Assembly (NCBI GenBank): GCA_903813345.2
Contig: CAIIXF020000008.1
Coordinates: 36,170,867-36,234,866 of the forward strand
Reading direction: 5' to 3'
From: Owenia fusiformis
Lineage: Eukaryota > Annelida > Polychaeta > Sabellida > Oweniidae
DNA: 64,000 nt
This document shows positions 31,718-44,300 of the stretch, piece after piece; position 1 is the first letter of the stretch; the number at the start of each line of letters is the position of its first letter. Position numbers and translations under genes: made by a program. The notes beneath the pieces were generated by a model. It was not told the origin of the DNA and did no database searches. It saw only the letters and a list, made by a program, of their open reading frames with translations.

Positions 31718-32559
31718 TATTTTAATATGAGGCCATTTGGCTGTAGACCTGATGCTTCATTTAGCCATGGAGAACTACAGTAGTAGAAACAGGTGAAATA
31801 ACATTTCCAATAATCACATTTTTCTACACCTAGAGGTAAATGTCATGGTCATTCCTTACAAAAACAAACACTTTGTAAAATGTTTAGATGGTCCCTTACA
31901 ACGGATTCTCATGAACTTCTATTGTTGTTCATTGTCTTGATTAAACCATAGCGAGGATTATGACAGTGGAAAGATACTAAATAATGGGGCCTAGGGACCT
32001 AGGAAATGAATGTAGAATAATAATGGGGTTTTAATGAGAATTTTGATACTGGAGAGAAGTACTGGAATGAGAATGGAAATAGGTTGATGAAGGGCACAAT
32101 CATCATTCAATTCTCCATTTCGCTGTTCGCTCTTTGAATCAGAACGTTCGCATATATGGTGCATATATGTACTCAAAAAGGACAAAATTTGATTGGTCAA
32201 TATTTTTCAACGATGCATTTCGTGTAGCTATTTGTGAGACCCGAAAGTTCTAAATCAAATTAATTACGCAATTTTGTTTTTACACCCGCAAGCTAAATAA
32301 AAAAATGACACCATCGGAATTCTTCTTCTTTGTCATTGAATTAATAGTCAGTATACCAGATTTAATCAATAAAAGATTATACAATTAACAACAAAATTCG
32401 GAAACGAGTATGTAAGATTTGCTTTCGAACCACTAAACTTGACCTAGATAATAGCGACGTGTCTTCTTTGGTCAAATGCTCAGTTGTTTGTGGGTTTTCA
32501 ACGTAACTCTATAATGTAATATGAAGATGAGTACTTTTATTCAGTTGTTGCATCGATGT

Positions 32560-32960
32560 TACAGTTTGTAGTGCGGTAATATTGGCATGAACGTGTTGAA
32601 AGTCGAATGGAATTGCTTTTTCCAATATGGCGACTAGTCACGTGACTTCTTCTCTTCCGGAATATACTCCCATTTTCAATCATTGTTTTCACCCCGTTAG
32701 GAGCCAATAAAATGAAAAAAAATATATGTTATATAAAGATTATTAAAAGACTAATTGTTTCTGATAGTTTGTTTTCTCCGATCGCATGGAGATTCGATCG
32801 AAAATATCGCTTGAAAAATGGGTATGAAAATCCCCATGTTAAACCAACGGGGAAAAACAAGGTAGAAAAATTTTGTTCCCCCGCGAACTGCATCATGGGA
32901 AATATTTTGACCTTATAAGGAAAAACTTTCGCGCCATCTTTATTAGAGATTCAATACTAC
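32560..32960. promoter_or_regulatory. Promoter-like, CpG-containing region upstream of PLCB4-like gene
   Basis: In an AT-rich background this stretch gathers CAATATGGCGACT (YY1-like), TCACGTGAC (E-box, 32638-32646), CTTCCGGAAT (ETS-like), AATGGGTATG, GCATCATGGGAA and TTTCGCGCCATC (E2F-like). The first coding exon of the PLCB4-like gene is preceded by a splice acceptor (38245), so a non-coding 5' exon must lie upstream. This is a candidate place for it; no donor could be fixed. Confidence 0.25.
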
Positions 32961-33136
32961 CGAATCCGCGATTTTAAGAATTTTATCTGATTCTCAGAAT
33001 AGAATTGAGGCTTGATTTACAAATGTATCTGTGAAATCTACCCTGATTGTATATCAGGCTCTTAATTATAGGAGAAATAAATATAGATTGTAAGTTACTG
33101 TTTTGAAGCTGATAGAATTTTATTAACCCCAAAAGT

Positions 33137-33675
33137 CACTGCTACCCACCTAATTACACAGACGTATCGTCGGTGTATCATGGCGGAACTTCCTCCGGGA
33201 CTAGGTTTCGGTAAGATTCTTTTATTTCCCATATACACCTCCTTATAATTCACGTTGTAGATAATAATTTGGCTCGAAGTTAAGGAAGATAGTCTAGTTT
33301 GAGAATGTGTCGATGGTTTTAGGTTTTATATGTTAACAAAGACACAATTCACGTATTTAGTCCCTCGCTTTTCTTACACTGACGAACGACCAATATCTGT
33401 GTAATATTGGCAATATTAATGCCGATCGTCAGTGTAAGAAAAGCGAGGGACTAAATACGTGAATTGTGTCTTTGTTAACATATAAAACCTAAAACCATCG
33501 ACACATTCTCAAACTAGACTATCTTCCTTAACTTCGAGCCAAATTATTATCCACAACGTGACTTATAAGTAGGTGTAAATCGGGAAATAAAAAAATCTTA
33601 CCGAAACCTAGTCCCGGAGGAAGTTCCGCCATGATACACCGACGATACGTCTGTGTAATTAGGTGGGTAGCAGTG
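33137..33675. mobile_element. 539-bp palindromic element with 249-bp arms and 5-bp target duplication
   Basis: Arms 33137-33385 and 33426-33675 are near-identical inverted copies around a 40-bp loop. Ends CACTGCTACCCACCTAATTA and its inverse are flanked by AAAGT at 33132-33136 and 33676-33680. Each arm carries TATCATGGCGGAACTTCCTC then CGGGACTAGGTTTCG|GTAAGA: an ATG in good context, ten codons (MAELPPGLGF) and a splice donor, once on each strand (33180-33210 and 33632-33602). No transposase. Class unknown; a 5-bp duplication with CAC-starting ends occurs in Transib, but this is only suggestive. Confidence 0.85.
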
Positions 33676-33949
33676 AAAGTAGCTGTTATGACTTTTAATG
33701 TAAGAAAAATTATGAAATCGATGCTTCTGGTTATACTTGTAAAAGTGTGAAATTTAGTGCTATTTTGATTGACTCAGATTGATTCTGAACTTCTATATTC
33801 TCAGTATCTGATTGGTTAAAGGGTTACGATAAGATTACCGTATAAAAATAATATGGTGGCTCCAGGTGAGTGAATTATCAGTCTTGATAGTCTATTTCCC
33901 ATTTTTTGATGATTTGGCCTAGAAAGGCCCTCTGGATTTACCAGTGAAA

Positions 33950-34165
33950 AGTATCTCAAAAGTTCAAATGTGACTATAGATTTGACCTTCAATGATATTC
34001 TCAAGGTCAAAAAAGACTTGACCTTCAATGACCTACTCAAAGTCAAAAGAGTATTTTTCAACTTGCTTCAAATCGACCAATTTTTTTTCAAAATCATCAA
34101 CAAGTTTTCAGAAATTCAAATCTGACTAAGATTGAACTCATAATATTGGTAACATTTTGTCACGT
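33950..34165 (-). repeat. Partial GTGGTGACAT-family element (core only)
   Basis: Matches the core at 21225-21440: TTCAAATGTGACTATAGATT, TTGACCTTCAATGA, CAACTTGCTTCAAATCGACC, TTCAGAAATTCAAATCTGAC, TGAACTCATAATATT. It ends in a degraded GGTAACATTTTGTCAC. Confidence 0.65.
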
Positions 34166-34189
34166 TAACGCCTAATGTTTGACAGGGTG

Positions 34190-34330
34190 CTAACTGCTAA
34201 AACATATCTCATTAGTTATTATAGAATTTATAGTAGGGTGCAAACAAATTTTAAACAGGTGCAGCACCTAATTGCAGGGTGCAGCATTTAGTTGGAGGGT
34301 GCAGTACCTAACTGCAACACCCAATTAGCA
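34190..34330 (+). repeat. GGTGCAGCACCTA short repeats
   Basis: A degraded block of AGGGTGCAG/GCACCTAATTGCAG words related to the GTGGGTGCAA family at 29910-30090. Confidence 0.4.
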
Positions 34331-34669
34331 GTACTGTACTAATTTTTGTTTTCATTCATAAAAAAAACAAAAAACATTAATTTAACCATATACAATAAAA
34401 TTTGACCTAGGGAGGCTTTGAGACAGTTCTGCAGCCAGATATTTATTATTAATCTTAATGGGCCTATACGTCTATTGTTCTCTTATCATGAATTCTATAG
34501 CTATTTATGAGTATTAGTTCTGAACATAAATACAATTATGTAAAAGGTAGTCTTGTATCAAGCTCTTGTGACCCCAGGGACTTGAAGCAAGACTATGAAG
34601 AATCCTCAGAGGTATGAATTTTTTATAATCAGTTGAACTTAAGAATACAGGACTCCATGTACAAAAGTT

Positions 34670-34866
34670 GTACAGAAAGCCTGTCTAATCTGAACACTAT
34701 TGGGACGGACCAAAAGTGTTTGGATAATGAGGTGTTCTATTCACATTTCAATATTTTTTTAATATGTGAGTCAATGAGAGATAACAAAATCAGGACCAAG
34801 AAAAAGGTGTTCACATTGAAAGGTGTTTGAATTAGAGAAGTGTTCGGATATACAGGTTTTACTGTT
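34670..34866. repeat. TACAGTAAAACCTG-family element
   Basis: From AGCCTGTCTAATCTGAACAC to GTTCGGATATACAGGTTTTA. Both ends are recognisable and this is the best-preserved copy of the family in the window. Confidence 0.65.
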
Positions 34867-34869
34867 GAT

Positions 34870-35740
34870 GTATCTTAATTGAAACTTAGCTGCATGTATT
34901 TGTTAGCTATGATTTCAAGGGTTTCACTAGAATTTCTCACAACAGGCTAAATGAATGAAAACAACAGGCAAAATTAATGGAAATCATAAATTTAACATGG
35001 AAAATGTGAAAAGTCCCTTAAAACAACAGGTAATTTTGTGAAAACAACAGGTGGAAATTGCCTGTTGCCTGCTGCTAATGAAACCCCTGGATTTGATGTA
35101 TTTAGGAATTCAAATTCAGATTCATCAGAGTCTATCATAACATAATGGCAAAGGCATTAAATATCCCATCTTTATTCAAATCTTTCTATCGGGCTTATGG
35201 AACCTACAGTCGAAAGAAGTTCTAAATACAAAGAAATAACCCCCCTCAAACTTGATGGGAGATTGCAGGCTTGATGTAGAACATACCATTAATTGTAATA
35301 TGAAGACTCTGGAAAATTAATATACTGATGAAAGAGCTTGTCTGACCTACTGGAGGATTTACATAATGAAAAACTCTGCTTACATAAAGTCTGATCAAAA
35401 GTTGTCATATTTTACATCGTTCTACATCGGTCTCTTTCCTCATTTGCGTAAATTGTTACTCAATCTTTATTTCATTCAATGGTGCTGATTTTATTTTATA
35501 TTCAGCGTCCTGTTTATTACTAGAATATAGAATTAAAAGGTGTAAGCTCACTTTGGCTTTCGTATTGATAATTTTGGGTCTCTCTACATATAATGGTGAC
35601 ACTCATTGTAGGATCCAGTCTCTTCTACCCCTGGGGATCTCTCACATGCTAAATGGATAAAGAGAGACTCTGATGAATCAGAATAGGTGACACTGATTGT
35701 CTCGCTTGTGAATTTACTAAAACTTTATACCATATATCGA
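34870..35740. other. Intergenic, little recognised
   Basis: Contains ACAACAGG words repeated five times at 34940-35065 (local reiteration) but no gene or clear element. Confidence 0.4.
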
Positions 35741-35744
35741 TCCA

Positions 35745-36125
35745 GGCCATAAATGGTTGTGATATACCATTTGAAATTCCTCAGAATATTATGTACCATT
35801 TTATGCCCAATGTTGATTTAAGACCATTCTGATAGATATATACCATTTGAAAGAGCTGGGAATATTATATATCAGTTTATGCCCTATTTTGATTTAAGCC
35901 ATTTCTGATTGTGATGTACCATTTGAAAGAAATGGGAATATCATGTACCACTTTATGCCTCATGGATTTAATCCCTGTCTGGTTGTGATATACCATTCGA
36001 AAGAACTGTGAGTATCATATATCGGTTTATTCCTCTTATCATTTTGATCTATTTGGTTGTAACATACTATTTTAAAGAGCTGGCATATACCAGTTTATGC
36101 CCTATTTGGACATAAGCCTTATTTG
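35745..36125 (+). repeat. Diverged tandem repeat, about 70-80 bp unit
   Basis: Five or so units built on GGTTGTGATATACCATTTGA, AAGAACTGGGAATATTATAT and CAGTTTATGCCCTATTTTGA. Confidence 0.8.
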
Positions 36126-36305
36126 GATACATCCATTTAGTAATTATGAGCCTTTATAACTTTCTTGGAATTGGATATATTTAGAATACAATATCTCATA
36201 ACTTAACATGCTATTATGTCATTAGATGTTATCAGTCGTATATCTGAGATCCAATTGATGACCTTGCATCTATTTTCTGGTAATTCTCAGATTCAGATAA
36301 GATGT

Positions 36306-36415
36306 CAGGCCCATGGCCGAGCAACCCCCCCCCCTCCTCCCTTGCCAAGAATGCCTTCAAAATCATGCAGTTTTGCACCAGTTTGAGCACTTTTAAGTCT
36401 GACTACAGGTCTGGA
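36306..36415. repeat. Half copy of the CAGGCCC MITE
   Basis: CAGGCCCATGGCCGAGCAAC, a ten-C run, AAAATCATGCAGTTTTGCAC and TTTGAGCACTTTTAAG match the left half of 46322-46532; the right end is missing. Confidence 0.7.
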
Positions 36416-36419
36416 GGTG

Positions 36420-37500
36420 CTCCATGCAAAATATATGTTTGACCAAATATCTCCTAAAAGCCCTTGGTATTGGCTGGTTTGGCTGAAAAAGTTATTTTTT
36501 ATATTCATATTTGTATACCACCTGACCTTATATGCCTTATCCGAGATACACTGCGATTGATTAAGTGCTAATAGTGCTAACAGAATGCTGGGTAAAAAAT
36601 GAGCATGAGACTAAAGGTCAATATATTAGGTTTGCATTGGTATCTTGCTATGTCTTATTGGATAATCGCTGGTATGAGTCTGTAACGAGTCAACAAAGTT
36701 CATGCCTCAAGTAAATTCCATGGAAACGGAAACAAAATAATTTGTGAGACTATAGAGACCATTTTCCATCATATCCATTATATAAAAATATTTGAGAAGC
36801 TGAAATTGTATGGGACATTATCAAAATGCCTTTTGTTCATTCGTTTCAAGTCATAAATCTGACATTTTATTTTCCTTTCTAATGGTAGATAAAATTTGAA
36901 TGGAAAGTAATTGTCTTTGTATGTGTCCATTAAAGTTTGCTGAACTATAGTATTATAGACGTGTTGTTTTGTTGTGGAGTTGGAGGTTTCCTTTTGTTTT
37001 TATTGTTGCCCCTTGTGCAATGTAATTCTTCAGAAATTATGATGTAACATCATCGGCATTTATAAAGAAATTAAGCAATGATGTCTACATGTAATATGAT
37101 ATTGAAAAATATTGACTGGTATTTCTTATATTAGAAGGGATTTATTGTGCAGAAACGTGTCTATAACAAAATCAATAACATCCATCTGAGAACTTGAGTA
37201 ATTCTTCAATATTAAGAAGGCAGTTATATTATATATATACCACTGGGAGAGATTTATGTCTCATCGACTCCTATTGCCTTTAATGTAGGAACATTAAGTA
37301 AGCGATAAAACATAGCATATGAATACACTTAAGGCTGTAGATCAAGAAGATGGAATTTTAAGGTATATCCTTTGATATTCTCTAAACTCTCGTCTCGCAT
37401 CACCTCAATTGAATGATTAGGATCACCGTGTTAGTTTGTGCTTGGTAATCTGCATAAGGGGAATCACAGTTGTTATATAGTGCTAGGACCATCCAATAGA
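36420..37500. other. Intergenic, nothing recognised
   Basis: AT-rich DNA with no supported gene or repeat structure. Confidence 0.45.
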
Positions 37501-37504
37501 TCAA

Positions 37505-37660
37505 TAGGGGCTGTGCATATTTCTCCTTGCACCCACCTGAAACTCCATTTACACCCACTTGAAAATGAGAAAAATCATGAAAAATGGGCATATTTTGACC
37601 AATCTCAGTGTGAATTGTGAAAATGAGAATGAGAAAATAATCCCGAGGAGACCACTGCAT
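37505..37660 (-). repeat. GTGGGTGCAAATTTTCAGGTGGG family copy
   Basis: Reverse-oriented copy with TTGCACCCACCTGAAA, TTTACACCCACTTGAAAATG and CAGTGTGAATTGTGAAAATG. Confidence 0.6.
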
Positions 37661-37876
37661 CAAACTATGTCATGTTGGTCCATATAGATCTTCTGTTATA
37701 TTCATGCATGGTTAAACCTAAGATTCATTTACTAAGAGATTAATTTATGATGAGATAGCATCTTTGATTACCAAGGTATATAGTTTTCATGAATCTAACT
37801 AGTAAACAAGTATGATGAGACAGTGGATTGAATTTACATGTATAGATTAACATCATTACCAACAGAAAGAACAAAA

Positions 37877-37990
37877 CAGGTCCGAAGCCAGGATTTACCA
37901 AGGGGGGTTCAGTTTTCAACAATTTCCAGAGGGGGTTCACATTTGACCACTTTGGCCAAATTTCCTCCGAACCCTGCGAATCCCTTTGTT
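37877..37990. repeat. Half copy of the CAGGCCC MITE
   Basis: CAGGTCCGAAGCCAGGATTT, AAGGGGGGTTCAGTTTTCAA, CCAGAGGGGGTTCACATTTG and CCGAACCCTGCGAA match the outer parts of 46322-46532 with the middle deleted. Confidence 0.65.
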
Positions 37991-38262
37991 CTTTGATAGA
38001 CATAAAAGAGATAATGAGGGGCAGCAAATAGGATGTAAGCAACATCATTGGTATCAACATTTGATACCATCATTGTACTTTATTTTGTCTTGCCCTCAAA
38101 CATCCCCCTCAAGCGAAGTTGATTTGGACCAGCCCCCCTGGTTTAGAAACTTAACACAAGGCTTCATTTTATTCTTGTTCATTGTATATATACCAGTATA
38201 ACTTCTTTTGCAGATGATTATATGTATTTTCTTTTGTATTTTAAGGTTGGTGAAGGGGTGCA

Positions 38263-38364
38263 ATGGCCAACACCGTTTACCAAGCAAAGGCCTATGACTT
38301 TAAGTGGCAGACTGAAATCCCTGATGTTTTGCTGAAGGGGGCATACTTCAACAGATGGGATGAG
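38263..38364 (+). CDS. PLCB4: PLCB4-like coding exon 1
   Basis: Thirty-four codons, MANTVYQAKAYDFKWQTEIP through FNRWDE, ending GAG|GTATGT. The exon itself begins at 38246 after TTTTAAG, giving a 17-nt 5' UTR piece. The start is about seven residues longer than human PLCB4. Confidence 0.9.
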
Positions 38365-41300
38365 GTATGTGTACATGTTTATCTTCCTTATATATAAGTG
38401 GGTACTCAGTGGAGTGACCACTCTAGGCATGAAATAGCATATACAGTGAAACCTTTCTAGTCTGAACATTACGGAGCCTTGCCAAAAATGTGCCCTGTCT
38501 AGCAGGTGTTTACATTTCAAGGATTTTTCAACAAGATAGTCAATGGGATATGAGAGAAAATGTTCTTATTGAGAGGTGTTCAGATTAGAGAAGTGTTCAG
38601 ATATAGGTTATACTACACATGCATTTTATTTGAAATTTAGCTATAAAGCTATAATCTCGTCATCGAAGCTTAAATCATTCATGTGCATCCTCCTAAGCAG
38701 GTATCCAGAATCCGTACCTCCTTCTTCCCCCTGCTATAGCCAATTTGGAAGCCCCTGATCAGATTGCGAGTTCTTAATTGGGGAAATGCGAACTGTTTAT
38801 TACAGGGGGTAAAAAGAAAGAATATATTCTGGATTTTGAAGTCCTGTGATCGGAGGGTGTAATGTGAAGCTCAGACAATTGCTGTCTAAAACTTTGTGTC
38901 GAGTATCCCATATGGGAATTTTGAACTTATAATGGAAGAAAGTAATAGATAAGGCTATGATAGGATTTTGGACATTTTGCCCTGCTTTTGTGAGAAATTA
39001 CCATTGGGGAGTGACCAACCACTTAAGGCGTAATATTCAAGTCTATCATTCATCCGAACCACAAGGGATGCATATTAATGCATTGTGGTTTCAACAGAGG
39101 TCTCTTATTTCTTCTTTAGCGGAGAGAGGGTCAGATAATGAGAGTGCCCTGATAGAACAGAATACCCCTCTGGATCAGATTGCCCCGAAAGTATCCCAAA
39201 AGATCAGAATTCTCAAACACATTTACTTTGAATTAAGCATGAACTTAAAACAAGCCAAGATACAAATAAAAGGAATATCTGTATTATAGAATCTAAACAT
39301 ACGTCAAAAAAGCAATTCGTGTCTGATTGATGAAGAGTAAAATTAGCTCCATAATGGAATAAACTAAATAAATATAGAACTACTCAGACGCAATTCCCAA
39401 AGTGTATCTAAGGTATTCATTGAATACATGCATCATAAAAATGGCTTACTTCAAAGGCAGCTTAGTCTTATTAATCTCAATGGAATACATATTTTCATAA
39501 TGCGATAAAACTTTTTTTGCATGAATACCAATATTCTTTGATTCTGTGTAATTTAATAGTGTCTTTAATAGAATTGATAGTGACAAGTGAAATATACATG
39601 AATTTTATTAGAATATAGGCTATTTTTTTATGAAAGCTATGACAGTTATGACAAATTAAGATATTCGTATGCATAAATATTAAGGTTGACTCAAGTTAAA
39701 ATGAATAAATAATACGTAAGATCATTTTCACCTCATTTTCACCTAACGTGACATAATAAAAAGACTGGGTCTTTGGCTTTACAATTTACATTTGTTCGAA
39801 TTCACTTCTTAAAAGAGAGTTTCATCTTCACTCTTTCAGTTTAAAAAGTATTTTGATAGTATATCTTATTTAAAGATAGAGACCTGGGAATGGGTGTTGA
39901 AATAAATAGTAATTCCTCTGAAAATTCTCAGATTTGACTGTAGATTTGTATACAGGGCCAGATTGTCTTTAAACTGAAAATCTGTTTGTACCCACTTGGT
40001 AATGGAAAAATCATGAAATATTGGCATATTTTTTGGACAAGATTGTGAAAATGACGCACGCAATTCTGTAGCCACTTGAGAAAAAATTCTGGAGAAACCC
40101 TGCATCTTTAAGGCATGTAGAGAAATATAGTTTCATACATTCCGCTGGTCATTCCACTGATATTAGCAAGCAAATAATTTATTGCATTAATAGACCTAGT
40201 ATTACATATAATTATGAAAACATATTATGAACTTAACCTAATAATATTGACAGCTGTTCAATAAGAAATGAAAAATTGAGTTGAGGAAATGAAATCAGCC
40301 GCTGATTTACAAGATACAAAAGTACATAACTCAATTTTTTCCAGTATACAACGGCAACATTTCCTCTTTTCAGATTTTTAAGGCTTAGTAGAGTTAATAA
40401 TCTTTCTTCAGGAAGTTTTGACCTTTTTAATCATGATGTTCCTTCAATAAGTGTTGACAGCATGTATAAGATAACTACCTCATTATGGATAAAGTGTCAA
40501 GGTTCTATTTTTCAATACTTGCAGAGAAGACATTTTGAGAAGACATTTTGATAAGTTATATGACCTTAACTACGTAAAACTCTTTGAAAGAATGTTAGAA
40601 TTTACCCGACACTCTTTGAATAAGTGATGAATTTCTCAGCTGAACCAATCAGAGTCTTGCATTTCATGAACATGTCATTATTAATCGAAATTGACAAATC
40701 CCACACTTAAATTGAATTGTGCTGGTAGTTTTTCTCATTAACAATTTGTGAGCAACCACCCAGCCAGTAGTACAATAATTTTGGAAAGGTGAGTCAGTCC
40801 TTGATTCTCAAAAGCGAGTTAGAAGAAAATATTATGATCTAGTTAATATATTGTCACTTGATTGTGTTATCATTTGTCATTTATCATTATCCTATTATCA
40901 TTTATGAGAAAGCCACAGAGGAATAACATGTACATGAAAATATATTGAAATTCAAGTTTCTGAATTAGCTCTTAACCAATAAATGAAGTAGGAATTGCTA
41001 GCTCTGGGAGTAGAATTGATAGATATGGAATCCTCAGCATGTGAATTTAGAAAATATCCTGTACTAGGTATTTCTTTCAGGTCATGACTTTTTCCCTCTT
41101 CTATCTCTAACATTGTTCAAACCATTTGATTTTCTGATCAAACCATTTGATTATCTGATGAAATCATTTGATTATCTGATGAAATCATTTGATTTTCTTA
41201 TCAAACAATTTGATTTTCAGAATTTGATATTCTGATCAAACCATTTGATTTTCTGATCAAACCATTTGATATTCTGATCAAATCATTTGATTTTCGGATC

Positions 41301-44300
41301 AAACCATTTGATTTTGAGGATCAACCATTTGATATTCCGATCATACCATTTGATTTTGAGAATCAACCATTTGATATTCCGATCATACCATTTGATTTTC
41401 TAATCAAACCATTTGATTTTCTGATCATACCGTTTAATATTCTGATCAAACCATTTGATCTGCTGGCAGTTCTTTCTCGTGCAGAATATTGAATCCATCT
41501 TTTATTCAAAGACTTCATTTAGACCAAGGATGTATTGACTTTTTTGTACTTGTTTTATATTTTAAAATATGGCCAGCATCTTGTGGTTGAAAGCTCTGCA
41601 TGACTGAGACAGTAAGCTTAAGTCATGATTCAAGCAAAAGCATTGCAATAGTGTGCAATCTTTTATCTTGATCAATGAAGCTTCAGTTCTTCAGCCTCTA
41701 TACATTGAGGAGTCAAAGATAGGAATTTTCACTCATGTAGAGTTCTAATCCCCATACATAATAAAACTGCTATATATATTGAATCAATTGATCTCTTGCT
41801 TGAACCAACTGTGTATTAAGCCTACAAACTGCATGCTGGCATTATATTGTATGAGAGATACATCAACTTGGATACCCTGAGATCATCTCGTAATATACAC
41901 TCTCCTCTTACTATGAACAATCAGGGACTCAGGATAGTTTGGTGTTTAACCAATGAGAGGACTTTGATAGCATGTGTACCTATAGGGAGCTGTTTATGAT
42001 GGATGACAGATTCTGATTGGCCAATGGACATGCATGGTTCAGATGTTTATTAAAATATGAATGTTAAGAGTGCGAGAGGGATTTATACAGTCTTTCAAAG
42101 GGTAAAGCAGGTACTGCTAGAGAGTAGAATCTTCAATTCATGTATAGGGAACTGTCTGTTTCTGAGTGATGACAGATTCTCGATGCATACTTCAGATTTT
42201 TAATAAGATATAAATGTTAAGAGTGCAAGGGGGATTTATATGATATTCTGTGAAGAATTGAGATTAAATATGGATGGATGGGTGGGTTGTGCCAGGTGCC
42301 TGATTGTGCTAAAACACAATATGAATATTCCTAACCAGTAGCAACTTTTGTACAGGAAGTAGCCTCACGTTGTAACTGTTTTACCCCAGCTAGTAGGGAT
42401 CGTATTTCACCTTTTTTCAATGCAACACCGTCCAAATCCTCACTACTCATGTTGATAAGTGAAGAAATGTTGTCAAATCCTTCTGACAAGAGCCACTTTT
42501 GAGAGTCTTCTGTTATTTCAGAGAATTTAATCCACTTATCAAACTCAAATTTTTCCATGATGAGCTTAATTTTACTAACTATTACTAACAAAGATCAGCT
42601 TATTTGCAAATAAAGAGAAAACTACTGAGTAATTCCATATCACATGGCCTGAATTTTTTACTTCATATCTCAAAATAGTTGACTATGTCCCTGGCCTAGA
42701 ACATGAGGAGGTTGTGCCAGGTGCCTGATTGTGCTAAAACACAATATGAATATTCCTAACCAGTAGCAACTTTTGTACAGGAAGTAAAAAATTCAGGCCC
42801 CCCCCCCTCCCACCCTTTTGTCATATTATACATAAATGTGTAGTTGCATCATTAGTTCCACAAGTTAATTGATGTTTTCTGCTTTATAAATAGGGATAAT
42901 ACTGTGTTGACATAATGTCATGTGTTGTGAGTTTTATTTGTTAATATGTGTGTGTTTAAAGAAATAAAGTTATGATCTCTTAGACCCAAACACTGGTGTT
43001 AATAGTTATTATAGGAAGAAAGGATTTAAACAGTCTTTCAAAGGGTAAAGCAGGTACTGCTAAAGAGTGGAATCTTCAATTCATGTATAGGGAACTGTCT
43101 GTCTCTGGATGACAACAGATCCTGATAGGCCATGCATAGTTCACATTTTCAATTAAATATAAATGTTAAGAGTGTGAGAGGGATTTATAAGTCTTTCAAA
43201 GGGTGAAGTAGGCACTGCTAGAGAGTGGAATCTTCATTATTCATGTATGTCTCTGAGTGATGCCAGATTCTGATGGGCTGTGCATAGTTCAGATTTTTAA
43301 TAAAATATAATTGTTAAGAGTGCAAGGGGTATTTATACAGTCTTTCAAAGGGTAAGTCTTAGCAGGCACTGCTAGAGAGTGGAATCTTCATTATTCATGT
43401 ATGTCTCTGAGTGATGCCAGATGCTGATGGTCCATGCATAGTTCAGATTTTTAATAAAATATAAATATTAAGAGTGCAAGGGGGATTTATACAGTCTTTC
43501 AAAGGGTAAAACAGGCACTGGTAAAGAGTGGAATCTTTATTATTCATGTATGTCTCTGAGTGATGCCAGATTCTGATAGGCTTTGCATAGTTCAGATTTT
43601 TAATAAAATATAAATATTAAGAGTGCAAGGGGGATTTATACAGTCTTTCAAAGGGTAAAGCAGGCACTGGTAAAGAGTGGAATCTTTATTAATCCTAATC
43701 TTTTCCCAGAGCTCAATGGCCATGAAACTCCCACTTGTGCATGTTATGAGATAAGACTGTTTGCTACCTTGTCAGTTCCATTCAATAATATTCAATAAAT
43801 GGGTTTAATGGCTCTTACTGTTTTTTTAACATCCCACTGATCTCTCAGAATTCCAGAAATAGCTTACAGCAAACTTTTAGCTGTAGAAATAATTGAACAT
43901 TTCATATTAAGGCCAAGAGAAAAATAGATGTGTTTCTGGTCACTTGTAGGTTGAACCAAAATTTTAGGAAACTAGAATTAACCCAGCTCTGTTTCTTGTA
44001 ACTATATTTGTATTTTATCAATAAAAAATCTGAATCAGTCTATGTTTCGAGGGCAGTCAATTCAAAAGCATTTTCCCTGTCAGTCAATTTTTGCTTTTTC
44101 TGGAAATGCATACCATGTACCACAATACATAATATTATTATATCACTATCTAGCTAGCGACAGTATGATTGGTCAAAACCGGGTCACATGTCGTGGGATA
44201 TGTGGCGATATTCAATGGCAATGCTAATCAGATAAGACAACCGTGAGATATCTAGCGATATCCCACGCTCCCGGGAATTTTCAAAGAATTTGTTTTCGTT

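Larger units (their letters stand above)
42055..43692 (+). repeat. About 150-bp tandem repeat, interrupted by an insertion
   Basis: Units contain ATTTATACAGTCTTTCAAAG, GGTAAAGCAGGCACTGCTAG, AGAGTGGAATCTTCAT, GTCTCTGAGTGATGCCAGAT, GCATAGTTCAGATTTTTAAT and AAATGTTAAGAGTGCAAGGG. About two units lie at 42055-42245 and four at 43020-43692. They are separated by about 770 bp that carries the SAM-like ORF. Confidence 0.85.

Noticed and set aside
32712-32918. 68-codon ORF in the promoter-like region
   Set aside because: Lysine/isoleucine-rich chance frame without homology; the region is better read as regulatory.
38957-39289. 110-codon plus-strand ORF in PLCB4 intron 1
   Set aside because: No family similarity, no splice or promoter context.
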